From Candidatus Peregrinibacteria bacterium Greene0416_19 (GTDB lineage Bacteria; Patescibacteriota; Gracilibacteria; Peribacterales; Peribacteraceae): a DNA stretch of 53,949 nt. The notes beneath the pieces are model-generated. The model made no database searches, had not been told where the DNA came from, and saw nothing but the letters and a program-made list of their open reading frames with translations. The stretch spans positions 1 through 53,949 of the forward strand of contig VMEW01000018.1 in NCBI GenBank assembly GCA_007375735.1. Reading direction: 5' to 3'. A program made the translations under genes and the position numbers. Shown in pieces: positions 42,252 to 51,146 of the stretch. Within the stretch, counting starts at the first letter, position 1; every line of letters begins with the position of its first letter.

Positions 42252-44888
42252 ATGAACCTTCGCATTGATGTCTCTGCAGCCATCGCCGGTTTGCTCTTCT
42301 CGTTGATACCCGCCCCCGCCGCCCTCGCCGGTCCGCTTCCCGCCTGCGGAACGCCGAAGGTCTCGTGGATGCTCATCAACGACGGCAGGCCGCAAAGGTC
42401 AATGGTGACGAAGTTAACGGTGAAGTTCGACAGGCCGGTGGTCATGGATCCCGATGCCATCAAGATCGGCAACCGTCCGGGGTTTCATAACGACGTCCCC
42501 CTCCCGGTCCTCACGGTCGCACCGGCCGGTCCGCAAACTTTCACGGTCACCTTTGGTGGCCCCGGCATCGTCGGCGGATCGATCCGCGACGGCGTCTTCG
42601 ATCTGACGATTTTCGCGAAGGCCGTGCGCGATCTCTGCGGCAACCCGATGGCTGCCGACTTCAAGCAGACATTTCACAGGATTTTCGGGGACCAGGACGC
42701 CGATCTTGACGTCGACGCCCTTGATCTTTTTTATTTCTGGCAAGCGTACAGACAGATCAACTACGTGCCGTGGTTCGATTTCGATAGCGATGGCAGGATC
42801 GATTATCGCGATCATGACCGGATCCGCGAGCGGTTGCGAAAGGTCATGTTTTTCTTCGGCGTCGTGAAAACCGATGGCAAAGATGCTGCGGCCCCCGGTG
42901 AAACGCTCACCTACTCCGTCACGCTGGAGAACATGCGCCCCGCGTCGCTGGCCGCGACCATCACCGACGAGGTGCCGGCGGGGACCACCTTCGTTTCGGC
43001 TTCCGACGGCGGAGTGTTCGACGGATCTGCCGTGCGCTGGCAGTCGCTCGCGCTTCCGCCGCGCGGGCAGACGCGGACGATCACTCTTGTTGTCCGCGTC
43101 CGCGACGATGCAACGGAAGGCACGGTCATCACGAATACCGCGAAGTCGGAGTACGCCACCATCTACGGAACGGATACGACAACGGTGAAAGCGCCGCAGA
43201 AGCTCTCCACACTGACCGTCACCCAGATCGCCATGCCCCCCACGGGTACCGTCGTCAAGAATCAGAAGAACGTCAATCTCCTGCGCTTCGGCGTCTTCGC
43301 AAGCGACGCGGATCTTCTCTTTACCGGGGCTTCCTTCATCGCCAGAACGGGTTCCCTTGTCAACGCCGGCAAGTACAACCTGTGGGTCGATGAGGACTTT
43401 AACGGCATCGTCGACACTCTGCTGCAGCAGAACGCTCCCGTGCGGAACAACGCCATCACATTCGACTCTCTTGCTGGCGGCGGCTACGTCATCCCGAAAG
43501 GGCGCCCGAAACCTATCATCTTCGAAGTGCATGCTGACATAGCTCCGTCCACCACTGCTCCCGCGCAGCTTCAACTGGCATTCCATACGTCCAGCCCGTC
43601 GTACATCGGCGCTGAGACATTGGACGGTGCCCCCCTCATGAATATCCAGACAGACGGCAGCTGCCCGTCTGGCCCCTGCCGCATCTTCGTCACGACCGAC
43701 ACTGCCACGCTCTACCAAATCGCGGACCAGGGGAATCTGTATGTGACGGAGGACACCACGATCACCCTCCTCCCGCGACAGTTCCTCGGTGGCACGCTCG
43801 GGGATGAGATTCTCCGGCTGAACTTCCGCGGCGAGCATGAGGCGATCGATGTCACACATCTGCAGTTCACCTCCGTCGTCACGACGGCGGTTTCGGTCGA
43901 TAGACTGGAGCTCTACAGAGAGGGGTCCACATCACCCTTCGCGACCGCCACCGTCGGGTCATGCAGCGGCGATCTGGTCCCAGGTCCGATGACATTCTGC
44001 GCGAAGATGTTCAATCAGCAGCTCATCGTTCCCGCCGGGCAGGATGTGAAAGTGCGCGTGCGTCCACGGCTGAAGACGGACATCGAAGGTGCCGTGTCAG
44101 GCGAAGCACTGCAGTTCTATCTCTCCAAGAAGCCGGTTTCGAATGATGTGACCGGCGAGGGCGCCGTGCGGGCGAGTGGATTTTCATCCTTCAACAGGCT
44201 CAGCGCCAATAACGAGAATGGGATCGCGGAGGGCGAGGTGATCATCGGCAATGCCCTGCCAGGCGAGAACAAGGACATCGTCGGTCAGAAGGGTGTGACG
44301 GTTCTCTCCAAGATCGCCGAGATTGCAAACGCAAATCCGGACGGTAAGGAAGCGTCGCTGCCGACAGGCGTCTACCCCGTCGGCCAGTTCGGCTTCACGA
44401 CTGCCGCGAACGGCAATGCGAAGGACGGGCTCAACAAGGTCGTTATCACAGACTGGATCTTCAACGTGGCTCTCACGAACGCCCTGGTGTCCGTTGACGG
44501 TCTGCAGCTCTACAACAAGGCCGATCCCGCCGTCAGAGCCGATTGCACAGCGACGGATCTGGACGGCAATCCCCTCGACCAGAGCGTGTCTGCGCCTTTC
44601 CTGGTGCACTGCAGGGACATGACCGAAAGCGACGTCAACACCACTATCGACCAGAACAGTACTGCAGCATTCGCTATCGAGCTGAACATTCTGAACCCGT
44701 CGGTGGATCCCGGCCGCCCCTCCTCGCTCCAGGTGTCGATGCAGGACCTCGGCTCGGTTGCCAGTACGGATGTCGGAGCCAGGGACAGTCATTTCCGATG
44801 GCTGGACCGGGACTTCATGGCCTCCGTACCTTTCCTGTGGACAGATACAGATACTCATGGGACACTTTCGACGTTGTATACGAAGTGA
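42252..44888 (+). CDS. Large secreted protein with dockerin/EF-hand and DUF11 domains
   Basis: 878 residues. A signal peptide (VSAAIAGLLFSLIPAPAALA) is followed by a beta domain (residues about 35-145, big-like: KLTVKFDRPVVMDPDAI). A pair of EF-hand/dockerin-type loops comes next (DQDADLDVDALDLF at 148-160 and DFDSDGRIDYRDHD at 176-189), then a DUF11 domain (about 205-310: APGETLTYSVTLENMRPASL). Long beta-rich repeats continue to the C-terminus and mention numbers of Ala/Asp/Thr. No anchor is visible. Probably a secreted or surface scaffold protein. A clear promoter, an unusual repeat leader and a strong terminator bound it as one transcription unit. Confidence 0.8.
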   Translation: MNLRIDVSAAIAGLLFSLIPAPAALAGPLPACGTPKVSWMLINDGRPQRSMVTKLTVKFDRPVVMDPDAIKIGNRPGFHNDVPLPVLTVAPAGPQTFTVTFGGPGIVGGSIRDGVFDLTIFAKAVRDLCGNPMAADFKQTFHRIFGDQDADLDVDALDLFYFWQAYRQINYVPWFDFDSDGRIDYRDHDRIRERLRKVMFFFGVVKTDGKDAAAPGETLTYSVTLENMRPASLAATITDEVPAGTTFVSASDGGVFDGSAVRWQSLALPPRGQTRTITLVVRVRDDATEGTVITNTAKSEYATIYGTDTTTVKAPQKLSTLTVTQIAMPPTGTVVKNQKNVNLLRFGVFASDADLLFTGASFIARTGSLVNAGKYNLWVDEDFNGIVDTLLQQNAPVRNNAITFDSLAGGGYVIPKGRPKPIIFEVHADIAPSTTAPAQLQLAFHTSSPSYIGAETLDGAPLMNIQTDGSCPSGPCRIFVTTDTATLYQIADQGNLYVTEDTTITLLPRQFLGGTLGDEILRLNFRGEHEAIDVTHLQFTSVVTTAVSVDRLELYREGSTSPFATATVGSCSGDLVPGPMTFCAKMFNQQLIVPAGQDVKVRVRPRLKTDIEGAVSGEALQFYLSKKPVSNDVTGEGAVRASGFSSFNRLSANNENGIAEGEVIIGNALPGENKDIVGQKGVTVLSKIAEIANANPDGKEASLPTGVYPVGQFGFTTAANGNAKDGLNKVVITDWIFNVALTNALVSVDGLQLYNKADPAVRADCTATDLDGNPLDQSVSAPFLVHCRDMTESDVNTTIDQNSTAAFAIELNILNPSVDPGRPSSLQVSMQDLGSVASTDVGARDSHFRWLDRDFMASVPFLWTDTDTHGTLSTLYTK

Positions 44889-44913
44889 TGCATTGCCGCG
44901 CATTGGCATAGAC

Positions 44914-44938
44914 AAAACCTCCGATAGCCGGAGGTTTT
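44914..44938. terminator. Intrinsic terminator
   Basis: A perfect 10-bp stem (AAAACCTCCG / CGGAGGTTTT) with a 5-nt loop, followed by GTTGTTTG, 25 bases after the surface-protein stop. The A-tract on the left makes it bidirectional. Confidence 0.9.
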
Positions 44939-44955
44939 GTTGTTTGACGGGTCTC

Positions 44956-45099
44956 TTATTTTTGGCCGACGATTCCCTGCCGGATCATTTCCTGCAGTAA
45001 TGCTTTGGCCGATTCGTGCTTCGGATCGATTTTCAGTGCGTTTTTCAGCGCATCCAGCGCGTTGCCGTTCTCACCGCGTTTGAGGTACAGCATCGCCAT
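44956..45099 (-). pseudogene. Remnant of a TPR protein (C-terminal fragment)
   Basis: 47 residues, MAMLYLKRGENGNALDALKN and on to the end, form one TPR hairpin ending in a capping helix (AKALLQEMIRQG). An AGGAGG sequence lies 6 bases before the ATG, so the fragment may still be translated. In-frame homology does not extend upstream past a TGA, so the rest of the TPR protein is gone, perhaps when the neighbouring transposase arrived. Confidence 0.55.
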
Positions 45100-45198
45100 G
45101 TTCACCTCCTGACTTCAACACCCCAGTAATCACCCCCACAAATTCAAGCGATAGTACCGTTTCAAGCTGTCCGCTCGTGAACATGGGTGCTGCAACCG

Positions 45199-45204
45199 TA
45201 GAAT
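45199..45204 (+). promoter_or_regulatory. -10 (TAGAAT), leaderless promoter of transposase
   Basis: TAGAAT ends exactly 6 bases before the ATG at 45211. Confidence 0.5.
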
Positions 45205-45210
45205 TCAACC

Positions 45211-45704
45211 ATGTTCGTCCGGAAAAACAGGAACCGCAGCGGCTCTGTCAGCGTGCAGGTCATCGCGAAAGATGACGGCAAGTACCGCGTGGTCCGCACT
45301 GTCGGGTCGGCAGCGCATCCCGACGAGATCGAGCGTCTGATGCGTGAGGCGCAGGACGTCATCGACCATCCCCGTCATCAGTTGCCGCTCTTTCCGCTCC
45401 TCTCGGAAGCGGATCTGGCCGTGCAGGCGTTCATGGAGGGCATGGCCAATGCGCAGGTGCACACGATCGGTCCCGAGCTCATCTTCGGCACCCTGTTCGA
45501 CCGCATCGGATTCACTGCCGTCCCTGCAGAACTCTTCCGTCACATCGTCATCGCAAGGCTTGCGTTCCCGACGAGCAAGCTCAAAACGGCAGACTACTTG
45601 TATCGGTACCGGGGCATCACGGTGAGTGTGCAGACGATCTACCGCTTCCTGGACCACCTGCACCGGACGTACAAGAATCGCGTGGAGCGCATCGCCTACG
45701 CGCA
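45211..45704 (+). mobile_element. Insertion-sequence fragment
   Basis: The 5' part of an IS1634-type element, cut by the repeat at 45705. The IS terminal inverted repeat upstream of 45211 could not be defined without a second copy. Confidence 0.6.
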
Positions 45705-45726
45705 CACGGGGCCTCGGAGAAAGTAA
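45211..45726 (+). pseudogene. Truncated IS1634-type (IS4-like) transposase
   Basis: The N-terminal ~165 residues match this transposase group: MFVRKNRNRSGSVSVQVI, then KYRVVRTVGSA, HTIGPELIFGTLFDRIGF, LFRHIVIARLAFPTSKLKT, DYLYRYRGI and IYRFLDHLHR. A full protein is 450-600 residues and holds its DDE catalytic residues downstream; all are missing. Homology stops at RIAYAHT, exactly where copy 2 of the direct repeat begins (45705); the last few codons come from the repeat. Not functional. Confidence 0.82.
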
Positions 45727-45765
45727 CTGCATTCTGGTGGCCCGTATGATGCTAAAGAATTCTGG
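45705..45765. repeat. Direct repeat, copy 2 (61 bp)
   Basis: Identical to the last 61 bases of the 99-bp repeat. It interrupts the transposase gene. The bases right after it (45764-45773, GGCTCCCCCG) equal bases 5-14 of the 99-bp form. Confidence 0.9.
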
Positions 45766-45894
45766 CTCCCCCGACTGGCTTCTTTCGGAACTGAGGAGCA
45801 TCTACCTCCTGATAAAAACAGTGTCTCTTGATGCGTTTGTCATTGCAAGTCCTTCCGCAGCGTAAAACGCAGTGCCTAGGGCATAGAAGATTGT

Positions 45895-45900
45895 TATACT
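45895..45900 (+). promoter_or_regulatory. -10 (TATACT), leaderless promoter of mrr
   Basis: TATACT ends exactly 6 bases before the ATG at 45907. Confidence 0.6.
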
Positions 45901-45906
45901 TCCGCC

Positions 45907-46119
45907 ATGCCCGTCCCCAAGTTCGACCAACTTCTTTTGCCGCTACTTCAATTCGTGAAGGACGGGCAGGAACATGCCCTCAAAGACGCAATCCAGTACC
46001 TTGAGGAGCATTTCAAGCTGACGGACGGGGAAAGAGCACTGCTATTGCCCTCAGGGCATCAGCGCACCATTGTGAACCGCGCAGGGTGGGCACGGACGCA
46101 CCTCATGAAAGCGGAATGA
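45907..46119 (+). CDS. mrr: Mrr restriction endonuclease, N-terminal domain (frameshifted)
   Basis: 70 residues that match the Mrr N-terminal winged-helix domain (PKFDQLLLPLLQFVKDGQEH, HQRTIVNRAGWARTHLMKA). The frame then meets a TGA at 46117. The normal continuation (GMIEYPRRGCLRITPRG) is present in the next frame from 46113. One missing G near 46111-46113 explains the break. Without it the two parts would give one Mrr of about 300 residues. Leaderless start predicted. Confidence 0.8.
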   Translation: MPVPKFDQLLLPLLQFVKDGQEHALKDAIQYLEEHFKLTDGERALLLPSGHQRTIVNRAGWARTHLMKAE

Positions 46120-46808
46120 TTGAATACCCCCGTAGGGGCTGCCTCCGTATCACGCCACGCGGCTCGGAAGTCCTTGCAAAGAATCCGACTGTCCTGACAA
46201 CGGAAGACCTTGCAAAGTTCCCAGAGTACGAGGCGAATTGGCATCCGCATGATAATGATACGTATGCCTCACCATCCCCAGCCCCAGAAGAGACACCCGA
46301 AGAGCGCATTGAAGAGGCGTTTGCTGAATTGAAAAATGCGCTCGTCAGCAACCTGCTCGATCAGATAAGTAAGATGTCATCTGCGTTCTTTGAGCGTCTG
46401 GTGGTGGATGTCTTACTCGCCATGGGCTATGGCGGCTCCTTGAAGGACGCTGGCAAAGCAATCGGCAGGAGCGGTGACGGCGGTATTGATGGCACGATCA
46501 ACGAAGACAAGCTGGGGCTGGATGTCATCTACATACAGGCGAAACGATGGGAGGCCACTGTGGGAAGGCCAGAGATTCAGAAGTGCATGGGGGCACTGGC
46601 AGGGAAGCGTGCCAAGAAAGGTGTGTTTATCACCACATCGAACTACAGCAACGATGCGTGTACCTATGCCGACTCCATTGATGCCAAGATTGTTCTTGTG
46701 GATGGTAAGCAGCTTGCTGAACTGATGATTGAACATGGCGTGGGAGTATCGCAGCAGGATGCCTACATCGTGAAAAAGATTGATGCCGACTACTTTACTG
46801 AGGAATAA
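46116..46808 (+). CDS. mrr: Mrr restriction endonuclease, catalytic domain (frameshifted)
   Basis: 230 residues from the ATG at 46116. It begins with the end of the winged helix (YPRRGCLRITPRGSEVL), then an acidic linker, then the PD-(D/E)XK catalytic core. In the core, FFERLVVDVLLAMGYGG carries a conserved Glu (93), GDGGIDGTI the catalytic Asp (125) and IYIQAKRW the Q-x-K motif (141-143). The last part is KGVFITTSNYSNDA. Mrr cuts DNA carrying methylated bases. The catalytic motifs are intact, so the gene is either broken by one base, an assembly error, or rescued by frameshifting. It converges on the helicase operon. Confidence 0.88.
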   Translation: MIEYPRRGCLRITPRGSEVLAKNPTVLTTEDLAKFPEYEANWHPHDNDTYASPSPAPEETPEERIEEAFAELKNALVSNLLDQISKMSSAFFERLVVDVLLAMGYGGSLKDAGKAIGRSGDGGIDGTINEDKLGLDVIYIQAKRWEATVGRPEIQKCMGALAGKRAKKGVFITTSNYSNDACTYADSIDAKIVLVDGKQLAELMIEHGVGVSQQDAYIVKKIDADYFTEE

Positions 46809-46815
46809 GGTGTTT

Positions 46816-46980
46816 TTACTCTTTGGACGAACTTGGTAATTGATCATATTTCTGTTGTAGTTCTGCTGGAGACATATTGATACTCATTGCTCTTATTCGC
46901 TGTTCAATCATTGCATGATGAGCACTATCACCCTTCTCGATGCGGGCGCGCCGTTCTTCGTGGGCATGGGACATGTGCAT
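46816..46980 (-). CDS. 54-aa small protein, last gene of helicase operon
   Basis: Begins MHMSHAHEERRARIEKGDSA and ends KYDQLPSSSKE. It is a charged helical protein with five His residues. It lies 31 bases after the stop of the 499-residue gene on the same strand, in the same AT-richer sequence, so it belongs to that operon. There is no Shine-Dalgarno sequence. No family recognised. It is too short for confident coding assessment, but the composition is protein-like and the frame is stop-free. Confidence 0.45.
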   Translation of the reverse strand: MHMSHAHEERRARIEKGDSAHHAMIEQRIRAMSINMSPAELQQKYDQLPSSSKE

Positions 46981-47011
46981 ACAGGGTTCTAAAAAACCAT
47001 CGCACTCAGTT

Positions 47012-48511
47012 TCATATCATGCCCCGAGGTATTCGTCTGCTTGTTATAGGAACACTTTCGTCTTGCGCTTTTCGGGATGGCTCTTCCTTTTCCATGTTCA
47101 CGTGCGAAATATAGCCAGTTTCTTCCAATTCTTGCATGGCTTTTCTGATCACAGAGTCTTCTTGGCCATACAGCTTCGCGCCTAACAGTAAATGGTGCTG
47201 CAGCGATGCAAGAGGTGATACAGCGATATCAAATACAAGTGCGATGGCATCAAGGTCGATATTCTGCGCCCCCAATTTTGTCCTGAACGCTTGTCTTTGC
47301 TTCCAGTGCATGTTGACCCACTGATATGAATACGGCATGCGATTCAATACTGCTGATAGGAGTGCGTTCCTATTTTTCCCGACTTCTAACTGCCGTTTCG
47401 TTTTTTTGCGTTGCTCCTTGTCTTGCAGCGCAGTTTCCCCATCACTTTTTGCTTTTTCAGTCTTCCAGCGTTCGATTTCTTGTTTTCCAAAAAGCCAGAC
47501 TTCAAGTGAGATTCCTTCCAATTCCTCCGCATCAACACTCATCTCTCCGAATGTTTCCAGTTGAGGGCACAGAGCGCGGCGGAGATCCGCTACGGTGATG
47601 CCAAGAAATAATATTTCTTTCTCGAACTGAAATCTCTCAGCAGGGGTTTTGTCGTACCACCGCTCGAGCGGAGGAACCTTTTCCAATACACGGGCCCTCA
47701 CCGCTTCGGGATTGGCGGCCAAGTCATTTTGTAGTTGTGCTCGTGCGAGCTCCCGTTCCCGCTTCTCCGCAAGGTACTGAGGGATGAAGGGATCTTGCTC
47801 ACCGTATATCTTGAGCCCGGCCGCACATCTCACTTCATGATCGCCCAGAGCGTCTCGCGTGAAACCGAAGCGAGTACAGAACATTCTCAATGCATTCTCA
47901 ACACTGGCCTGGCCGAATTCATCGGCAGGTGGCGTATGGCTATACGTGTATTCTCGATGTGTACTTGGGATTCTTGCATCCAGCCAGTCCTTTCCCGTAG
48001 GGTATTTCTCCTTGAGGATGCTTATCCAGCGTTCCGCCGCCGGTCCTGCAGGTTCTTCCCGACCTTTCGATAGTTCCTGTACCTCTTCCAGTCGAGGGGC
48101 AACATCCGGATGATCCGTCCCGAATACGGCAGCGGCGAGTCGTACTCTGGTTAGGTAGGAATTCCAAGGATTGCCTTCGATACCGAAGTACGTCGCAAGT
48201 TCTTGCCAAGATCGAAACCCCAGCGATTTCAATTTGAACGCACCCTTACGTGACGATGACTCTAGAATGATGAGTGTCAGCGGGCTTTTCGCCGCCGTTC
48301 GAATCTGCTCCACTGTTCTCTGCTTTTCCGCTTGTTTCATCGACAGTAAGTCGCGCACGGCACGCCGGATTTCTGTGGAGCCGAATTGCTTATCTGCATT
48401 TGGATTGCCAAGGCAATTTTGGAGCTCCTTGAGGGGGACCCCAAGCTCTGCTGACCAAACTTCGGTATTGCCGAAACGTTCGATTGCCGGCAGTCCCCCT
48501 TCTGTTGTCAT
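47012..48511 (-). CDS. 499-aa helicase-operon protein, unknown
   Basis: A soluble, mostly helical protein with no TM or signal peptide. Several segments look like small helical DNA-binding or wHTH units: NTEVWSAELGVPLKELQNCL at the start, FRSWQELATYFGIEGNPWNSYL around residue 100, and YQWVNMHWKQRQAFRTKLGA near the end. A charged helical segment (KAKSDGETALQDKEQRKKTK) precedes the last third. The start codon (48511) overlaps the helicase stop by 4 bases (ATGA), so the two proteins are made together and probably work together. No nuclease, methylase or protease motif was found. Confidence 0.72.
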   Translation of the reverse strand: MTTEGGLPAIERFGNTEVWSAELGVPLKELQNCLGNPNADKQFGSTEIRRAVRDLLSMKQAEKQRTVEQIRTAAKSPLTLIILESSSRKGAFKLKSLGFRSWQELATYFGIEGNPWNSYLTRVRLAAAVFGTDHPDVAPRLEEVQELSKGREEPAGPAAERWISILKEKYPTGKDWLDARIPSTHREYTYSHTPPADEFGQASVENALRMFCTRFGFTRDALGDHEVRCAAGLKIYGEQDPFIPQYLAEKRERELARAQLQNDLAANPEAVRARVLEKVPPLERWYDKTPAERFQFEKEILFLGITVADLRRALCPQLETFGEMSVDAEELEGISLEVWLFGKQEIERWKTEKAKSDGETALQDKEQRKKTKRQLEVGKNRNALLSAVLNRMPYSYQWVNMHWKQRQAFRTKLGAQNIDLDAIALVFDIAVSPLASLQHHLLLGAKLYGQEDSVIRKAMQELEETGYISHVNMEKEEPSRKAQDESVPITSRRIPRGMI

Positions 48512-51051
48512 TGCTGAGCATGAGGTATAGATATACTTGCCTCTTGATCAAGGCAATCTTGAACATAAGGAAGATTGAGGATTTGCTCTCTGCTGTAAAT
48601 TAGCTCTCCCTTGGAGCGTGAATCATTTGTATCAATATCTTTCTGTACAGACTGCAGAGTTGCCCCCATGGTCCTGAGGAAACTGAATCGGCCCATACCA
48701 ATCGGTTCCATTCCTGCACTCTTCACTTCCCCCAAGAGCTTGACGAAGTCGATGCTTGGATGTAACAGACAAAACTGCGCCAAACTCAAGCCGACTCCAC
48801 CACCTTTCAATGTCACATGGGCGGTATGCTCATCAATCTCAGGGAGCGGATTGAGCAGTAGCCAGTCCCGGACGATAGGAATGGATTCTACTTCGACTTT
48901 CGCGAAGATAGGCTGCGGTTCGCCAATGCTAAGCGCGTAGCCGATAGTAAGTAGATTGTCCCGGCAGATGCGCTCGAGCAGATCGGGATGAAGATTATGT
49001 TGAATGGCGTATGATCTTGGAATGATTCCCCTCACGCCTCTCACGTCAACCTCAGCAAGATTCAGGGGGACTTCCTGTAATGTGGACTTAAGTTGGACAA
49101 ATGGTAGGGCCTCGAGTTCGCTCAAGAGATAGAGCATGAATGATTCATTCGCGATGCATTGAATATGTGGTCCAACATTGGCTTGTGCAATCGCATCCGT
49201 CAATCCATCAATAGGAAGTCCATGAAACATGCAGAACGTTTCTTTCGTAATGTAATTGACCCCTTCAATGAGCACACCGTATCTGCTGTGGAGTTTCTGT
49301 CTAAGCTGATGTTCTTGAATGCCAGGGATAGCAAAAACTTGGCTCAAACGGTACACAGGCACGTACTCTCTCTGGAAGAGAGCGAAGCCCACAGGTTGCA
49401 GGTTTGCTTGCTGGATTTCTCGCTCGAATAGTTCCAATGGGTGATTGTGAGCATCGGCGAAAACCTTTAAGTAGATGCATGTGTCACCACCCAATTCCAC
49501 TGTTCCATTGTCCAGAAGCGATTTCACAATGTCATACGAGAGTTTCTTTCCGTCCGCACGTTCGCAAGCGGCATCGACGTCTTCATCTCCAGTAACATGG
49601 AGTGCCTCAGCCAGCGTAAGGGGGGTGGCGAAAAACTTCTGCGGTTTTATTGGTACGGTGATTCCCTTCGAGCCTTTACCGCCCTCTCCGCTTCCTCCAC
49701 CCCCTCCACCCGTGCTCGTTCCTTCCACTCCGACGTCTGGTCGCCAACGTGGCTCAATAATATATGCAGCTTCCTTGTCTTTTGTTCTTCTCGAGGCGCG
49801 GCCAGCCTGCTGAATGAGAATAGCGGGACTTGTAGTTGCTCTCAGCTGCAAGACCGTGTTAAGTGGCGGAAAATCCCAGCCGAGCTGGAGTTTTTCAACG
49901 CTAATCAGCATTTTGATTTTCCCCTCAAGCAATTCTTCTTGTGCTTCTCGTATGCGATTACGTCCTCCTGACTCATTTACTTCTCTGCTGGTTACCACTG
50001 CAGACTTCAGTCCTCGTTTCCTCGCTTTGGATTTGAATTTATCACATTCATGAATGTTCGAAAGGAATGCAATGGGAAGCAGTCTTTCGGGCACCTCTTG
50101 TTCAAGATGGAGGAACTTTTCAATGGCTTTGTCGTAAATTTCCTCTCGTTCCAGAAGGCCGGATTCTTGTCCCACACTGATTGTCGAGCCAATTTCACCG
50201 GGTTGCACATGTCCCTGTACCTGAATGATCCTGTATATAGCCAGCACACCAGCTTTCACCTGGTCGCTATGTGACTCATGGCAGATAAGCGGACCAAAAT
50301 GCTCGTGCACAGCTTTATGCATGAGTTGTGATGTTGCTGTGAAAGCAAGTCTGAGCGCACGATGATGAGTATATTGTGCAAGAGAATTGAGCACCTCTTG
50401 CTCGGCAGCTTCTTCCTCCTTTGTCATTTCAGGATCAAGTCCCAGGCTCATGGCATCGATGCTTGCCTGTGTCGCTGGACCAAGCGCTTTATGAGCCTCA
50501 TCACAAATGATTAACTCGTACCGTTGTACATTCGCCCGATAAAGAGAATCGTGCTCCATTCTCGATAAGTGACCTTGGTAAGTACCGATTGTAATTGGTC
50601 GATTCAATTGTTCTGCATTACCCGACAGCATGCCAATCAACTCTGGAGCAATGCCTACTTGTTTCGTAAATGTTTCATAAGCTTGATCTACAAGGTTAGT
50701 CCGAGGTCCCAGCACCAATGTCCGTACTCCCAGTAATTTTGCAATAACTGCAAAAAGAAAAGTTTTTCCAGATCCCGGAGGAAGTACGAAGTGACCACTT
50801 CGACCACCCCACCCCTCTTGTCTCAGAAATTCAGTAAGCTTGTTTATTGCTTTCCATTGGCTAATACGCGGCGGTACTTTAGCATCCCGCTCTATTGTTG
50901 GGGTATTCACAGCAATATTCCAAAGAAGTTTTTGGAATAACGAGACTTGAAGAATTCTATTGCTAGCCAATCCCTGATTTACCTCAGGTCTAAGGGCCTC
51001 AATGGCAGGCAATTCAGCACTTGCTCGTACTTTTTCAGAATCTGGTCCCAT
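48508..51051 (-). CDS. SF2 DEAH-box helicase with long C-terminal extension
   Basis: 847 residues. The helicase core is complete: Q-motif region PRISQWKAI, Walker A PPGSGKT (91-97), motif Ia GPRTNLVDQ, DEAH (184-187), TAT (238-240), motif V LQLGWDFP and motif VI QQAGRASRR (414-422). It resembles ResIII/Rad25-type DNA translocases of defence systems. A Gly/Ser-rich linker (443-462) joins a C-terminal half of about 380 residues. That half contains repeated helical units such as LTLAEALHVTGDEDVDAACE and YRLSQVFAIPGIQEHQLRQK, reminiscent of excisionase-like HTHs. No nuclease domain is fused. It is the first gene of a three-gene operon with an AT-rich leaderless promoter. Confidence 0.9.
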   Translation of the reverse strand: MGPDSEKVRASAELPAIEALRPEVNQGLASNRILQVSLFQKLLWNIAVNTPTIERDAKVPPRISQWKAINKLTEFLRQEGWGGRSGHFVLPPGSGKTFLFAVIAKLLGVRTLVLGPRTNLVDQAYETFTKQVGIAPELIGMLSGNAEQLNRPITIGTYQGHLSRMEHDSLYRANVQRYELIICDEAHKALGPATQASIDAMSLGLDPEMTKEEEAAEQEVLNSLAQYTHHRALRLAFTATSQLMHKAVHEHFGPLICHESHSDQVKAGVLAIYRIIQVQGHVQPGEIGSTISVGQESGLLEREEIYDKAIEKFLHLEQEVPERLLPIAFLSNIHECDKFKSKARKRGLKSAVVTSREVNESGGRNRIREAQEELLEGKIKMLISVEKLQLGWDFPPLNTVLQLRATTSPAILIQQAGRASRRTKDKEAAYIIEPRWRPDVGVEGTSTGGGGGGSGEGGKGSKGITVPIKPQKFFATPLTLAEALHVTGDEDVDAACERADGKKLSYDIVKSLLDNGTVELGGDTCIYLKVFADAHNHPLELFEREIQQANLQPVGFALFQREYVPVYRLSQVFAIPGIQEHQLRQKLHSRYGVLIEGVNYITKETFCMFHGLPIDGLTDAIAQANVGPHIQCIANESFMLYLLSELEALPFVQLKSTLQEVPLNLAEVDVRGVRGIIPRSYAIQHNLHPDLLERICRDNLLTIGYALSIGEPQPIFAKVEVESIPIVRDWLLLNPLPEIDEHTAHVTLKGGGVGLSLAQFCLLHPSIDFVKLLGEVKSAGMEPIGMGRFSFLRTMGATLQSVQKDIDTNDSRSKGELIYSREQILNLPYVQDCLDQEASISIPHAQQ

Positions 51052-51058
51052 TATTTCT

Positions 51059-51086
51059 AATATAATTCTTTTTAAAATTTAGTCAA
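51059..51086 (-). promoter_or_regulatory. Leaderless promoter of the helicase operon
   Basis: Minus strand: TTGACT (51086-51081), a 16-bp spacer, TATATT (51064-51059), then 7 bases to the ATG at 51051. Confidence 0.75.
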
Positions 51087-51146
51087 ATTTCTGCGATGTT
51101 TCAATGCCTTCGCACACTTGATTTCAGAAAACCACCTTATTGGGTC

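Noticed and set aside
42414..43859. 481-codon minus-strand ORF
   Set aside because: Antisense to the signal-peptide-bearing dockerin/DUF11 gene; no support.
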